64,000 nucleotides of DNA from Nematopogon swammerdamellus (lineage: Eukaryota; Arthropoda; Insecta; Lepidoptera; Adelidae), in contig OX336345.1 of NCBI GenBank assembly GCA_946902875.1, forward strand, positions 3,627,395-3,691,394. Reading direction: 5' to 3'. Every line of letters starts with the position of its first letter. Positions within the stretch are counted from its first letter, which is position 1. The notes under the pieces are model-generated. The model saw nothing but the letters and a program-made list of their open reading frames with translations, had not been told where the DNA came from and searched no databases. The position numbers were made by a program, and so were the translations under genes. Positions 20,904 to 32,543 of this stretch are shown here, piece after piece.

Positions 20904-22859
20904 GGCGCCACCGCAGCGGCAACGGCTTCGGACGGAACGGTGTCGGCGGCACGTCGGCGGTCGGCGCGGTGTGTCGCGCGACAGCTTGCGGTCGGGGCTC
21001 CGTCCGACTTCCGCCGCCGGCTCTCATCTCATCGCATCTCGTTATTCCTTCTCCTTCCGCCGCGCCACCACCTCGGACGCGTCGGCTGAGCGCCGCCGCA
21101 TCCACGTCGCGCGCGAGGCGCAACAAGAAAATTGCTATTTTTACAAACAAGCTCTTAACGCCGCAAAAAGTGCGCGCGCTCGTATCTCCAGCGGTGCACG
21201 CCCGAGAGTAATCAATTCAAACAGCCGCCCTTTTTGCCGGAACGAGGAGGACGGCGGCGGCGGAGGCCGAGGCTCGCGTTACTGCCTCAACATATTGATA
21301 TTGTTCGGCGTAAATCTCTCCGTATCTACCCCGGCGCACACTCGGTCACGTTCCCGCCGGAATCGCGCTCGACGACTATCTGGGGTGCAGTGCAATATTA
21401 AAATATACTCTTTCGCTGCCTCGACAATCACCGATTCATTCGCTGCTTTCTCCACACCACAGGCAGCTGCAGCAGTTGAAAGACTGAGGAATGTGCCAGC
21501 AGCAGTAGCGGGTTCGATGCCGCTCGCCCCTAGCCAGTAGTCAGTCACGGCGACCCCCCTAACTTAGGGAGGACAAAGTGACCGACCATTATACCGCCAG
21601 CCAGTCGGCCACGGCGACCGCGTTATTTTACCTAGAGCGGACAAAGTGACGGCAGGCTTCGGGCGGGAGACCGCGCCAAAAATCCCGGTAACGCTGTAAA
21701 AGTCTTACGACTAATACCTTTTTTACAGATGCAGATTCCAGATTCCAGAATTATTTTACGAAATAACATCGTCGCGCGGTGCCGCGAGCCCGGAATCGAT
21801 GCGCTGCGCTTATTACACGCTTAAAGCCGCATTTATTAGCGAGTGATAAATTTGCATCGGCAAACAGAGCGGGCGGCGGCGTCCGGTGCGGTCGTCGCGG
21901 CACGTTCGGCAAATAGAATAAATATGGCAGCGGCCCCGGCACCGCTCTTAGAGTAAACACAATTTGCCCCTATTTACGAGGAGGCTACCGCGACGCGGGC
22001 GCGGGCGGGAGGGCGGGCGGCGACTGAACGAGCCTGTCGACGAATTACTTTAAACACCGACTCGACGGCGGCGGAGGATAATGATTAGTTGGCGGATAGT
22101 GCGGCTTCCACAGGTACCCATCCACCCCGAGCCGACCGGTTATGCCTATTTACATAAACCCGGGGGAGTTCATTTACAACCTATTTCCAATTATTATAAT
22201 TACCTCCTTGAAGCTAAATAATTTCCTGAACCATATTTCCCGTTTACCTTAACATGTCTCTTAATATTAATTCGACACCCAAACTAAATCACCGCTAACA
22301 TGTCTTCTTCGCATGAAAACGAAGCAGATATTTCGGGTTTTAACTATAAACTATAGTATTTAGTATCTCATCTCATCTCTGCTATAACGTTCGAAATGCG
22401 AAAACGACTGGATTTTCATCTGAACTGCCACCTCGAGTCGCCCGAACAATTTATCCCAGATCGTAAAGTGATCTATTTGAACCCATAAAAATGCCAGAAG
22501 AGTAGGTCGTCTCCTCCCGATTCCCGTCCCGATACATTGTCGCACTCGCAGCGCGCGCGAGGATCGGCACGACTTTATAACGCTCAGCAAGCCAGGGCGG
22601 GGGGGTGATGGTGTGCACCTGGTTTCAGATGACAACTGTTCTTTAAGTAAACATCAAAATGATCAATGCAGTTTATTTTGAACCTTGTCTCGTCGACATT
22701 TTTGTTCCACTGATGGCCACAAGGGCTTGCGAGCGATGCACGCAAGACAAGAAGTGCCAGTGTATGTATAAGAGGTTCGCCTCGTCGATCGCCAATAATT
22801 TGTTTGGTAGCGACTGCCCTGAGCCACGATGGGTAAGTGCGGGTCAGTAGCGATCGTTA
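20904..22859. other. CpG-rich, repeat-poor DNA
   Basis: 20904-21260 and 21840-22060 are strongly CpG-rich, with many overlapping frames on both strands (up to 189 codons) that look compositional. There is no codon pattern or domain I trust. A promoter/5' UTR or conserved non-coding block is possible. Confidence 0.3.
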
Positions 22860-23663
22860 AATTTGACGAGCGCTTGTTCTTGTGGGAGCAGGGAGGGGCA
22901 CGAGACCTTATCGACGAAGGCTGTGGAGTTGCGGCGCGTTCTCAGCTTAGACGCGCCGCGCCGACACGACGAGACGGGTCGACTCCACGCCGCCCAAATG
23001 GATTGCACCTCCTTGCCCCGGTGGCAATCGCGCTCCACAGGACAATTAGCCGGATCGACGAGTCCATCAACAGATAAGCCGCGCATCGCCACCTCCTACG
23101 TCGCCGTCCGGCCTCGCACCTGATCTCTATCGGCAGTTCTCGGAACCGGCCGCCGCCACCTCGAATTTGACGAGCGCTTGTTCTTGTGGGAGCAGGCAGG
23201 GGCACGAGACCTTATCGACGAAGGCTGTGGAGCTGCGGCGCGTTCTCAGCTTAGACGCGATGACGGAGACGGGCCAACTCCACGCCGCCCGAATGGATTG
23301 CACCTCCTTGCCCCGGTGGCAATCGCGCTCCACAGGACAATTAGCCGGATCGACGAGTCCATCAACAGAGAAGCCGCGCATCGCCACCTCCGACGCACAT
23401 TGGTTCGGATAGCAAATCTGGCAGGACAAAACTATTTCTTTGTCCAAAGTTTGTTTAAAAGAAGTAAATAGGCATATTTAAGATCGCATGTGTCGTGCTA
23501 TACTTTTATATATGCTTTGAGAAATAAAAACTTTTTAAAGGTACCAGAAAATAGTTTTGATATGTAGAAAAAATACAAATAAAATTTACTAAAATAGATA
23601 TTTATTAAAAAAAAAAGTTTATACATCTCACATCAAATAGGTACTAGAAATAAGCACCTAGAT

Positions 23664-23908
23664 CTAATTTTCCTCGTCGGAATCTTCTTCGTCTTCGTCG
23701 TTGCTCAGCTCTGGTTCTCTGAGAAGGCTGAGTACTTCCAGAGACAGTGAATAATTTTTTCTTTGCTGTTTACCTCGAAAATTGCTTATCAGGGGATCAG
23801 AAGATATCAGTAGCATATGAATAACATCTTCCCTGGTTTTTTCCCTACTGCATTTTCCCTATTACAAACTTCGAAAAGCTCCAACCGCGCAATTCCGTCC
23901 TTCTACTC
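23664..23908 (-). pseudogene. Transib-like transposase, C-terminal exon remnant
   Basis: Reads on the minus strand from an acceptor-like TTTTTTCAG at about 23909 into SFSKFVIGK, then, after a one-base shift, CSREKTREDVIHMLLISSDP and LISNFRGK, ending in an acidic tail (SNDEDEEDSDEEN) and TAG at 23664-23666. An AATAAA signal follows on the minus strand near 23604. The ISSDPLIS region and the acidic end resemble the C-terminus of Transib transposases as I remember them, not from a search. The catalytic DDE core is missing. Confidence 0.5.
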
Positions 23909-24160
23909 TGAAAAAATGATTAAAAAAAAAATATGGTCACATATGGTTGTACATTATACATAAATAAACTCACCAATAACTAATCTATACAATATGTATT
24001 AGTGTTTCACAGACTTTTACGGCCTTAAGTTTTGGCAAGCCGTGAAACATGAAAAATTCTTTAAAATTGCATTTAATTTAACACTTCACTGAGATATTAA
24101 AAAGCAAGCCTATATAATTATATAAAAAAAACTAAATATGCTTTAAAAATAAGTACATAC

Positions 24161-24179
24161 CAGTTGTCACGTTCGCCAT
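24161..24179 (-). pseudogene. Probable first coding exon of the Transib-like gene
   Basis: The minus strand reads ATG GCG AAC GTG ACA ACT G followed directly by GTATGT, a consensus splice donor. The phase does not fit the surviving C-terminal exon, consistent with loss of the middle exons. Confidence 0.4.
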
Positions 24180-25140
24180 GCTCGTTGACTCGTTAGAACT
24201 ACTGCACACGTGTTTATCAGCTGGTAGGTTCAACGCAACTGGTGGCTGCGATTCCCGAACAAAGGGCGCACAATAAAAACCGCTTTTTATCTATTCCGGT
24301 GTGGCCTGGCTAGACGTTTATTCACAAAAGCAATTATCAGTGCGAGCAGTGCATCTTTTTGGCCTATTTTTAAAACACTTTGTTTGTTACTCAGGAAGTT
24401 TGACAATTATACCTATTGGGAAACCAGATTTGTAATCGGAACCTCTGTGCGACGTCGCCGTCGGGCCTCGCACCTGATCTCTATCGGTAGTTCTCGGAAC
24501 CGGCCGCCGCCACCTCGAATTTGACGAGCGCTTGTTCTTGTGGGAGCAGGCAGGGGCACGAGACCATATCGACGAAGGCTGTGGAGCTGCGGCGCTTTCT
24601 CAGCTTAGACGCGTCGACACGACGAGACGGGTCGAGTCCAATGGATTGCACCTCCTTGCCCCGGTGGCAATCGCGCTCCACAGGACAATTAGCCGGATCG
24701 ACGAGTCCATCAACAGAGAAGCCGCGCATCGCCACCTCCTACGTCGCCGTCGGGCCTCGCACCTGATCTCTATCGGCAGTTCTCGGAACCGGCCGCCGGC
24801 CGCCACCTCGAACCCCTCGGCACTGTCTAGAATGTGAGATAACAAAGCCTTTTAGAAATGTCAAGTTCTATTTCATTAATTCCAAACGGATTTCTTAGGC
24901 TGCTGCGTTAGTACATATATAACATACGCTCTGTATCCCGACAATTAGGGTAAGCAGAGTAATCGGTGTTTTGCTATAAGGACTCTGATAAATTACAGCA
25001 CAACACCGACCACCACGTTTAGCACAGTATACGGACAAGACAACTATCAAGCAGCAAGTAAGGCACGAAGAACCCACCTGCTGCATGACTAGGTGGAAGG
25101 ACTGCGCTCAGGTGAGAAGTGGCTATCCTGTCGCCCTTTA

Positions 25141-26468
25141 AATAATAAATAAAAAACCATTTATTGAGTGTGATAAACATTTGCATACAGAGCAGTAATA
25201 CTTAGTCTAACTTAATACATTTATTTACATGATTTATGTTGTTGCTGACTGGTGTAACGGTACTTACTCAAAAGGCAAGGGGTATTGCATACGAGCAATC
25301 TCTTACCCCCTTCCTAAGTGATATAATCTGCTTATTTGACATCTCTTTTGCGGTCAGACTTCATTTAGTGGCAGAAATTAACAATACAAAATTTACAATT
25401 ATGAAACAATAAAATATAAATATGAATAAAATATTTGAAATTTGAATTTTGAATTTGAAACAGCAAGACTAACATAACAAAAAAAAAAAAAACCAACAAA
25501 CTACCCACAGGGAACTACCCACCTACAACTATTTGTCGATTTTGATCATTTGCATTACATAAAAATTTCAGAAATTAGCAGAGGTAGTGAGATTTGAGTT
25601 TATTTTTAAACGATTCAAGCCTTGGCACGCTTCTGATTTCGATTGGCAGTGCATTCCAAAGTCGAAGAGCCTGCACAGCATATGATCTGCTCATGAAGCG
25701 TGAACAGTGCTTAGGGATTTGGAGAATTCCTGTGTCGGAGGATCTTAGTGGTCGCCCATGCTGTGAAAGTGGAACTATCATCTCTCGTATGTACTCTGGT
25801 ATCTTTGTATCACTCAGACTTTTGTACAAGAAGCAAAGAATATGCATATTACGACGGTCACGGATCCTGAGCCAACCCAATTCCATCCTATAGTGTGAGA
25901 CATGATCATACTTCCTGAGATTGTAAATGTACCTAATACAGGCATTCTGCACCCTTTCCAGTTTGTCTACTAGTTCACATGTTAGATCAAGGAAACAAAT
26001 GTCCGCATAATCTATGATAGGCAATAAGTATGCTTGTGCAAGCATGATTTTGGTTTTTCTTGGCAGTAGGTCCTGCATTTTACGCATCGAGTGTAAACTT
26101 GAAAATACTCTTCTAGTTATAATATTGACATGTTCCCGCCATGTGAGGTTTTCATCTAGGTACAGGCCGAGGTTTCTAACCGATTTAGAAAATGTAATGG
26201 GAGTTGACTCCACCATGAGCGGTAAAAGTGCAGTTCTGTCAACCTTCGCAAGTAGTTTTCCACTTCCTAACATTATTGCTTGCGTCTTGCTTGGATTAAT
26301 CAGTACGCCATATCGTTGAGCCCACTTGCAGATCTTAGTTAAATCTTCATTTAGCTGCGCAATTACCGTGTTTAACGTGTCAGGCTTAGCAGATAGATAT
26401 ATCTGTAAGTCGTCCGCATACATATGGTACTTAGAGCTGAGTCCAATAGTGATTGTTTTTTTTTTTTT
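25141..26468 (-). mobile_element. Jockey-type LINE, 5'-truncated, inserted in a Y SINE
   Basis: Bounded by CTTTA at 25136-25140 and 26469-26473, a likely 5-bp target duplication. On the minus strand it has a long polymerase frame, then a ~430-bp 3' UTR with an AATAAATGG signal near the end. Confidence 0.85.
25575..26450 (-). CDS. Reverse transcriptase, C-terminal half, with catalytic YADD
   Basis: An open frame of about 290 codons. It enters at GLSSKYH and then shows the catalytic motif MYADDLQIYL, the INPSKTQ motif, NLGLYLDENLTWREH, the conserved LPIIDYADICF, and the C-terminal VQALRLWNALPIEIR followed by SFKNKLKSHY. These are the palm, thumb and connector blocks of jockey-clade LINEs. Fingers, endonuclease and gag-like ORF are missing by 5' truncation, so it cannot move on its own. 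With no stop or frameshift it is the best-preserved coding stretch in the window and a young insertion. Confidence 0.9.
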   Translation of the reverse strand, partial: TIGLSSKYHMYADDLQIYLSAKPDTLNTVIAQLNEDLTKICKWAQRYGVLINPSKTQAIMLGSGKLLAKVDRTALLPLMVESTPITFSKSVRNLGLYLDENLTWREHVNIITRRVFSSLHSMRKMQDLLPRKTKIMLAQAYLLPIIDYADICFLDLTCELVDKLERVQNACIRYIYNLRKYDHVSHYRMELGWLRIRDRRNMHILCFLYKSLSDTKIPEYIREMIVPLSQHGRPLRSSDTGILQIPKHCSRFMSRSYAVQALRLWNALPIEIRSVPRLESFKNKLKSHYLC

Positions 26469-26570
26469 CTTTACCGCAGTATCTTGTCCTTATCCCTTAG
26501 TCGCCTCTGACGACATGCACGGGGAGAGATGCAGTGGGGCTATTCGTTTTAAGTGCCGGCCCCACACGGT

Positions 26571-29500
26571 CGCGTTAGTCTGTTGCTAATACACGTATGC
26601 CAAGACCTTTGATCATCGGAAACTTTTCGTAGTTATTTGTCAAATGGGGGTTAAGGTAGTTGATGTGTACGCAGTGCACGCTGGCCGATCGTACGTTCCC
26701 TCGTGCGTCGCTGATATTTCAAGAGCTTCAACTCGACCGACCGCTTTAAATATCGACGGAATCGGATCAGAATTCGTCGTCCAGTGGGTGGGCCGCCGTC
26801 GCGTTGCAGCGCAGTCGTGTTCGCTAATGCTGGATTATGTAGGCGTCGATCGGACGACATGTTACATTTAAATCCTAAGTCCGTGTCTCCGAAAGTTGTG
26901 AAAGTAGTTTATGAGGAGCAGCGGAAGAGTTGTGCCGACCTCGACGGTACGAGGCGCGGGCCGGCCCGCTCGGCGGCGCGGCGTCGCGCCGGGATCTGGC
27001 GGGGTAAGCCAGGCTCAGCGTCGATCGTCAATGGAGCGATTACGAGACTAAGCGCTGACGGATGTCGGCTTAACTTGTCACCCGTTCCGTCGCTTCCGAC
27101 ACTTCCTACGATTAATCTCTATTCTCCTACGAGTGCGCGCAACACGTGTATTGACTCGAGATACCTCATTTATATGTAAATTAAATGTGTGCCGAAAAAA
27201 AGGAGCGGCGACGGATTTAGCCGAATCCAAGAGTTGATTAATGGCGTGAACTAGCGTGGCTGGTTATTGCAGTGATGTGAACGCTGCATATCCAGACTAT
27301 ATAGATTAGATTTTATTTCCTTGAAATGACAACAACTTACACGAACATAACGTAATAGTAGGAAATAAAAAATATATTCTTATATATATGTTTCTTTTGT
27401 TACAGGTATGATCCATCTGCCACTCGCTACAGCACTGCCGTAGATTCCATTTCCTACGAGATGACACAACTCGATAGTCTCGTGACATGACTGAGCAGTA
27501 TAAGTTTGTTTGTACCTCTATTTTTTTAGTATTCAGCGTTGTCTGCACCTACGATTTTTCCACCTCCCAAAGGTTAGTTTGTAAATAATGCCGCACGCAA
27601 GGCATTAAACTAGCTGTTTGTGATCCTTTTACGTACTGGTGAACAATAAAGGTCATCTTCATTTCATTTCAATAAACGTGACAATTACCGTACACGTAAA
27701 CAAATCACCATATGGGAACGATGATGCTTCTGAAGTTCTGTAGCCACCGGTACATACAAATTTGTACTCGCTTTGTTCGATTACACTACACATTCCTGAT
27801 TCCGTGATTCATACTCGGTAACCGCAGCCTGTAGGTGAACGATAAAGGCATATACATTATTCTTTACACCTTATAAGCGAACGACTTTTAAAACGTGCCC
27901 GGCGCTATCTCGAATTAATATTTCACAGTAGCAAATGTAACTTGTCAAAAAGACACGAAATGGGCTGAGGTCGCGACGCGAGTTGTCACTCGTGCGGAGG
28001 CGAGCAGCCGAGCCTTTGTCTACTCCGAGAACAATATAATAGACGTCGTGATAAATAGAAACAACTGTAGGAACGAACAATAACAAGGCGACGTACTCGC
28101 CGGTAAGGTGATACCCGCGCCTGCGCGATCGGACCTCAAGAAATTAATGGTCCGCGCGGCTAAAAGAATGGACTATAATATTTATTATCAGATAAGCTAC
28201 GGCTACCGGATAATTCGTCTGTCTCCCGCCATTATGCGGCTCGCTGGAGAATAATCGTGCATTGCCTATGCATTATTCACTTTCTATCGCGCGATTTGAA
28301 TTTATAGATTGTGGACTGCGCTCAATTTATTTTTTGTGAGCCCCTCATTATTTAACGTATGCGGTGGAGGCATTTGGGCTCTGCTGTTCTCGGAAGCACA
28401 GGATTGTTCTCGTTCTGAGACGGTAGCTACTACTTCGTCGATGCTATGCTATGGAATTTCTGGAGAAATATTTACTTGTGTTCATACTCGTGTGCATTAA
28501 TTCCCATGCGTGGGTATATTTTTATCGTCAACCAGCACCGTGATTGACCAGACGGTCGTTTGCTCTGCTCTTCCTTCGGTCGTTATGTTTAATTTGAATA
28601 AGCGTACAAAATTCATATACGTTTTGTTTTATTCAATTTTATAGATTCTCATTCTCTCGTTGTTAGCTTGTCCGTCAGTTAAAGTTTTTAATCGCGTGCG
28701 ACCGACCGATTCGTTTGCCTTTTCAGAAGACACCGCCATTGTTAAACTATCATTGAGCTAGCCAAAACATGCTCGAGGAGCTCATCAGCTTCGTTCTCTT
28801 TTTGTAATAATCTTAAATGAAACGGTCCGCCCACGCGACGAGCAGCTCATTGATCTTGGCGTGTTAGCGGGCGAGTGCCGAAAGCGCCGCCGCTTTTGTT
28901 CTCGGCCTTAAAATTTTAATTGATACGCCTTTTCGGATATTTTTAAACGAGCCCAAAAGAGCAGCGTCGGCTTGAGAGAATCATTCAATCGCCTCTTCAA
29001 GTTCATTAGTTACTTTAGGCGACGGGAAGTATTCCTCAGTTTTCGTATGAGGCACCTCTATCTGTCTGAGTTAATTAATTTAACGTGATCACCATAATCA
29101 AATGAAATCTGAATAGTCTAGCGTCAGAACTTTAATCCTCTTAATAAAATTAGGCCCTGAATTAAATGGAATAATCACATTTGGTTCAGTCACTCGCGTC
29201 TCAATGAAGAGAGAGGAGCGCGCTTAATAGGTCGCGGCTCGCGTCGTCGTTGTGCTGGTGCTATTTGAATACTCTTCGCTCGCAACGGTTCAATAGCGCG
29301 GTGCGACGTCAATTTATATCCCGAACCTACAATTATACGTATTTTCTTTCACGGGACTCATATGAAATTTAATCATAACCCAACAACATCTCTCCGGAGC
29401 TCGTAACTAAAGAAAGCGCCGTGGCGACGGAATTTATAATCCAACGGTGAGAATAAACGACGCTACCCGGACACTAAATTAGGCGAGGTGAATAGGGAAC

Positions 29501-30845
29501 ATCGACTTAAATGCACATAAATAACGACATTTTCGAGACGTCCAGCTCAGCAGCAAGCGGCGCTGCAGAGCGGCGCCGGGACGCATTCAAATGATATACT
29601 CGTTATAAAGACATTGATCAAGATGAAACGAGTTATTCGCTGCAACGGTAGATGTCTGCCTCTTCGATTACCTGTACAGATAACGCAGTATTCTTATCTC
29701 GCTTTTATTTTTAATTATTATTTATATCGTCGCCAGCTTCCTGCGCGTCGATGCCTTCGCAGTCGGCTGCTGCGGCCCTAACCACGACTGACGATTCAAT
29801 TTCATATTTGACATCATCCTTATCTTTCTTATATTTCATCAGGTATCTCTTCATTCTTATATTCTCACTTTTTATGGAAAAAAACTCTCCTTGACACGTT
29901 TCATCGTATGGCTAGTTGTCAGATGCAATCACCAGCAAATACGAGTAACTTTGTGGTAACTACTTCCTAAGTTTACGATTACAGACATTATACTATACGT
30001 ATAAATTCGTTTGTTGCCGCGATCGCGTGGAAATGTGATAAACATAAAACTAGCAGCGTACGCAGCATCAGAATTATCATAGGAATTCAGTGAGTCGACG
30101 CAGTCGCTTAACATCTTCCCATGACTGGATAAATATTCAGTGCAGGCGCGATCTATCCCCGACACCGGATCGTGCGATCAGAAGCTATCTATCTACCTCC
30201 ACCTTTTGTAACTACCCAACTGCTTGCTTATGCCACATTTAGATGTAATTCTTTACCAGGAACTAGTAAAATATTGTTAGACTCATTTATAGATAAACCC
30301 ACATCCGCAATGGTACTCGTACCTATGCGGTTTAGTGTTCATCTCTTTTGTTGTAGTAATATTCATATCGGAAATAAAACTACCAAATCGTTTTTGTGCT
30401 GTGTCTTTGACATTACGTTTTATACGCCTATCTGACAATGCGATATCGTCAATCGATTCCGCGTTACTCAACTCTACCGGAAAACGATTCCGTTATTTTC
30501 CAATTTCTTTTGCTACACAAACTCAAGTCATTCTTGCCTTTTTTCGTTTATGAGTTCAATGGTTTTTCTGCTTACTGGTCATTGTCTCGACTCTGATTTA
30601 TTCTGCTCGCCGCACCGTCCCGGTAGTGCTCAGTGGATGGTGCTGATTGTTTCTGCTGTGCCGATTCAGTGAGCTTCGGCTCAAGCTAACTGCTCTACTT
30701 CCTGCCTTTGTTTCATTTACTGATCTTTGTACTATTTTCAACGTTTTGAGTTGGTATTGAAATTTGGGTGCTTGTTCCCATCTTTCGTTATTTTTATTAG
30801 CTAGTTTGGATTACTACTTTATCTAGTGTTTGGATATATTTTACC
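26571..30845. other. Longest repeat-poor stretch
   Basis: 26640-27180 is CpG-rich and has a possible small exon: ATG at 26860 opens a frame of about 47 codons to GGCGG/GTAAGC, a donor-like site near 27002. 27180-29770 contains no recognisable repeat or frame. On the minus strand, 29790-30560 holds three protein-like pieces (ending DAQEAGDDINNN; FMFITFPRDRGNK; RIKRNVKDTAQKRFGSF) separated by stops and shifts. They may be a decayed gene, but no family is recognised. Confidence 0.35.
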
Positions 30846-31600
30846 GTACCGTGTGGGGCCGGTACTTAAAAAGAATAGCCCCACTGCATATCTCCCCGTG
30901 CATGTCGTAAAAGGCGACTAAGGGATGAGGACAAGATGTCGCGCTAAAGGGCGAAAGGCTAGCCACCTCTCACCTTGGCGCGGTCCTTCCACCGTGTCAT
31001 GCAGCAGGTGGGTCTTCGTGCCTCACTTGCTGCTTGATAGTTATCTTGTTCGTATACTGTGCTAAACGTGGTGGTCGGTGTTGTGCTTTAATTTACCAGA
31101 GTACTTATGGGAGTGAAAGTTGGGTATGGCAGGAGAAGCATGAGAGCAGGATAAATGATGTCGAAATGAGCGCGTTGAGAGGGAGTATGTGTGGAATAGG
31201 AGGAGTATGTGTGTCTATAGAATGGATGATAGGAGACTAATGAAAGAAATCTATGGAGCGAATGTTAGTGGAAGAGTCGGGAAGGGTCGCCCTAGACGCA
31301 CGTACCTGGACCAGATCGGGCATGTGCTCGAAAAGGGTCAGGTGCGTAGTACCCGTAACCGACGAGCATGTATGAAGAACATTATGAGAGTGGAAGAGGC
31401 GGCAAAAGTGTGTCAGGATCGTGGCGCGTGGGGGTTGGGTTGTTTGCGTGGGTTGGGTCCGTTGTCTTTGCCTGCCCCACTGGGAGGCAGGCAGGCGTGA
31501 CGTTATGTATGTGTATGTATGTATGATCTTATAGCACAACACCGATTACTCTGCTTACCCTGATTGTCGGGATACAAAAGCGTGAGTTATGTATGTATGG
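30846..31600 (+). mobile_element. SINE family Y split by a TATG-tailed LINE
   Basis: H head and body at 30846-31102 stop at TTTACCAGAGT. The remaining 3' part (TAGCACAACACCGATTACTC, GATTGTCGGGATACAAAAGC, ATGTATGTATGG) resumes at about 31527. Confidence 0.9.
31103..31526 (+). pseudogene. LINE polymerase C-terminus with (TATG)n tail, inserted in a Y SINE
   Basis: Two frames joined by a deletion: GSESWVWQEKHESRINDVEM, then DRRLMKEIYGANVSGRVGKG, RPRRTYLDQIG, VRSTRNRRACMKNIM and EEAAKVCQDRGAW. These are the closing blocks of an insect LINE of RTE/CR1-like type. The 3' end is CGTGACGTTATGTATG followed by TATG repeats. A reversed piece of the same family is at 56996-57140. Confidence 0.8.
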
Positions 31601-32023
31601 ATATATTTTCTGAAACCCTCTACTATACATTTATGTACGACCACACACTGCGCAGACACAGGTATTACCTAATTATTGAATGCGATATAACCAGTGGCTC
31701 GTGCTACATTCGCCGTTCCTATCCAATCTCGCTCGCTACAAGGATTGGCCGGAGCAGTTTTGAAGGAATCTCGTTCCTCGTTAATTGCCTGCGTGTCTAC
31801 AATTTTAGAAGATTGGTCTCGGCTCGCCCGGGCGTGTCTGTTACCGCTGCTCGCCGTCAGCCGTGCGGAATGTGCGGGGTTCAAGTCCCGACGGCATTCC
31901 CCGCTTGTTACACGCCAGTTATCATTCTCGAAACTGTCTTTCTCATACGTTTCCGACGCGACAATTGGATGTTACGCAACGTATGTACTGATACAGTACT
32001 TAAACTTTGAAACAAAAGAGAAG
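31601..32023. other. Unassigned DNA
   Basis: Two overlapping plus-strand frames (31564-32010, 148 codons; 31694-32029, 111 codons) cover the same bases. No known domain in either. Confidence 0.25.
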
Positions 32024-32210
32024 CACTGAATGAAACGTCGTCGGTCGAAACGGCTATGGAAATAGTTCTGCGTTTTCCGTCCAGTTCACTGTAGCCGACA
32101 TGAAATGAAGGGAAGCACTGACATGGCACCTAGTTCACCCGGTGTTATGGACTGACTTCGCGGATGTTGTAGGTGATGTAGACAACTGTGTCAGTTTCAA
32201 TAAAAAAAAA
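32024..32210 (+). mobile_element. X-type SINE, body and T1 tail only
   Basis: CACTGAATGAAACG through GATGTTGTAGGTGATGTAG and TCAGTTTCAATAAAAAAAAA. Truncated at the body. Confidence 0.8.
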
Positions 32211-32543
32211 AGTTGGGTGTAAATTAAATGACCAACTGCTGCTGAAAGACGTAAATCAGAAAAAATAACTGGTTAAAACAAAAAACTATCCCAATTTTCG
32301 TCCCGTGCGCGCCATAAGTGATGATATAATTTTTAACTGTCGTACAATTTGTATTTATTTATTTATTTATTTATTGAGAAAGAAACTTAACAGCTATGCT
32401 TAACAACAATTCGAGCTTATAATGTAAAGGTCCTTCGCTCTAACCTGAGGCGTACAAATACATTCACGCATGACGGTAAGCATCAAATTCTGCGAGTGTA
32501 GTAGTGCTCAGGCCATGTATAGGTGCATGTCAAGCAAGTTTAT

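Larger units (their letters stand above)
23396..24449 (-). mobile_element. Transib-like DNA transposon, internally deleted
   Basis: Flanked by a 5-bp duplication CGACG (23391-23395 and 24450-24454). The 26-bp termini match at 21 positions: CACATTGGTTCGG...CAAATCTGG on the left, CACAGAGGTTCCG...CAAATCTGG on the right (inverted). Transib elements make 5-bp GC-rich duplications and start with CAC. The interior carries both ends of a gene on the minus strand. The neighbouring tandem copies show the empty site. Confidence 0.7.
22860..24815. repeat. Three tandem copies of a ~300-bp CpG-rich unit, the middle one split
   Basis: Each unit begins AATTTGACGAGCGCTTGTTC. Copy 1 is 22860-23163, copy 2 is 23164-23395 plus 24455-24517, and copy 3 is 24518-24815. 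They share GTGGCAATCGCGCTCCACAG and CGGATCGACGAGTCC and differ by indels near the middle. Frames of 80-106 codons exist on both strands, but indels that are not multiples of three argue against a conserved protein. Confidence 0.85.
24911..26570 (-). mobile_element. SINE family Y split by a LINE
   Basis: 24911-25140 carries the tail and body, and 26469-26570 the end of the body and the H head. The sequence rejoins at CGCCCTTTA / CCGCAGTATCTTG. The gap is filled by the LINE at 25141-26468. Confidence 0.9.

Noticed and set aside
20904..21540. Coding gene from the 114- and 189-codon overlapping frames
   Set aside because: Both strands are open over the same CpG-rich bases and the peptides are Arg/Ala/Ser-rich without domains, as expected from composition.
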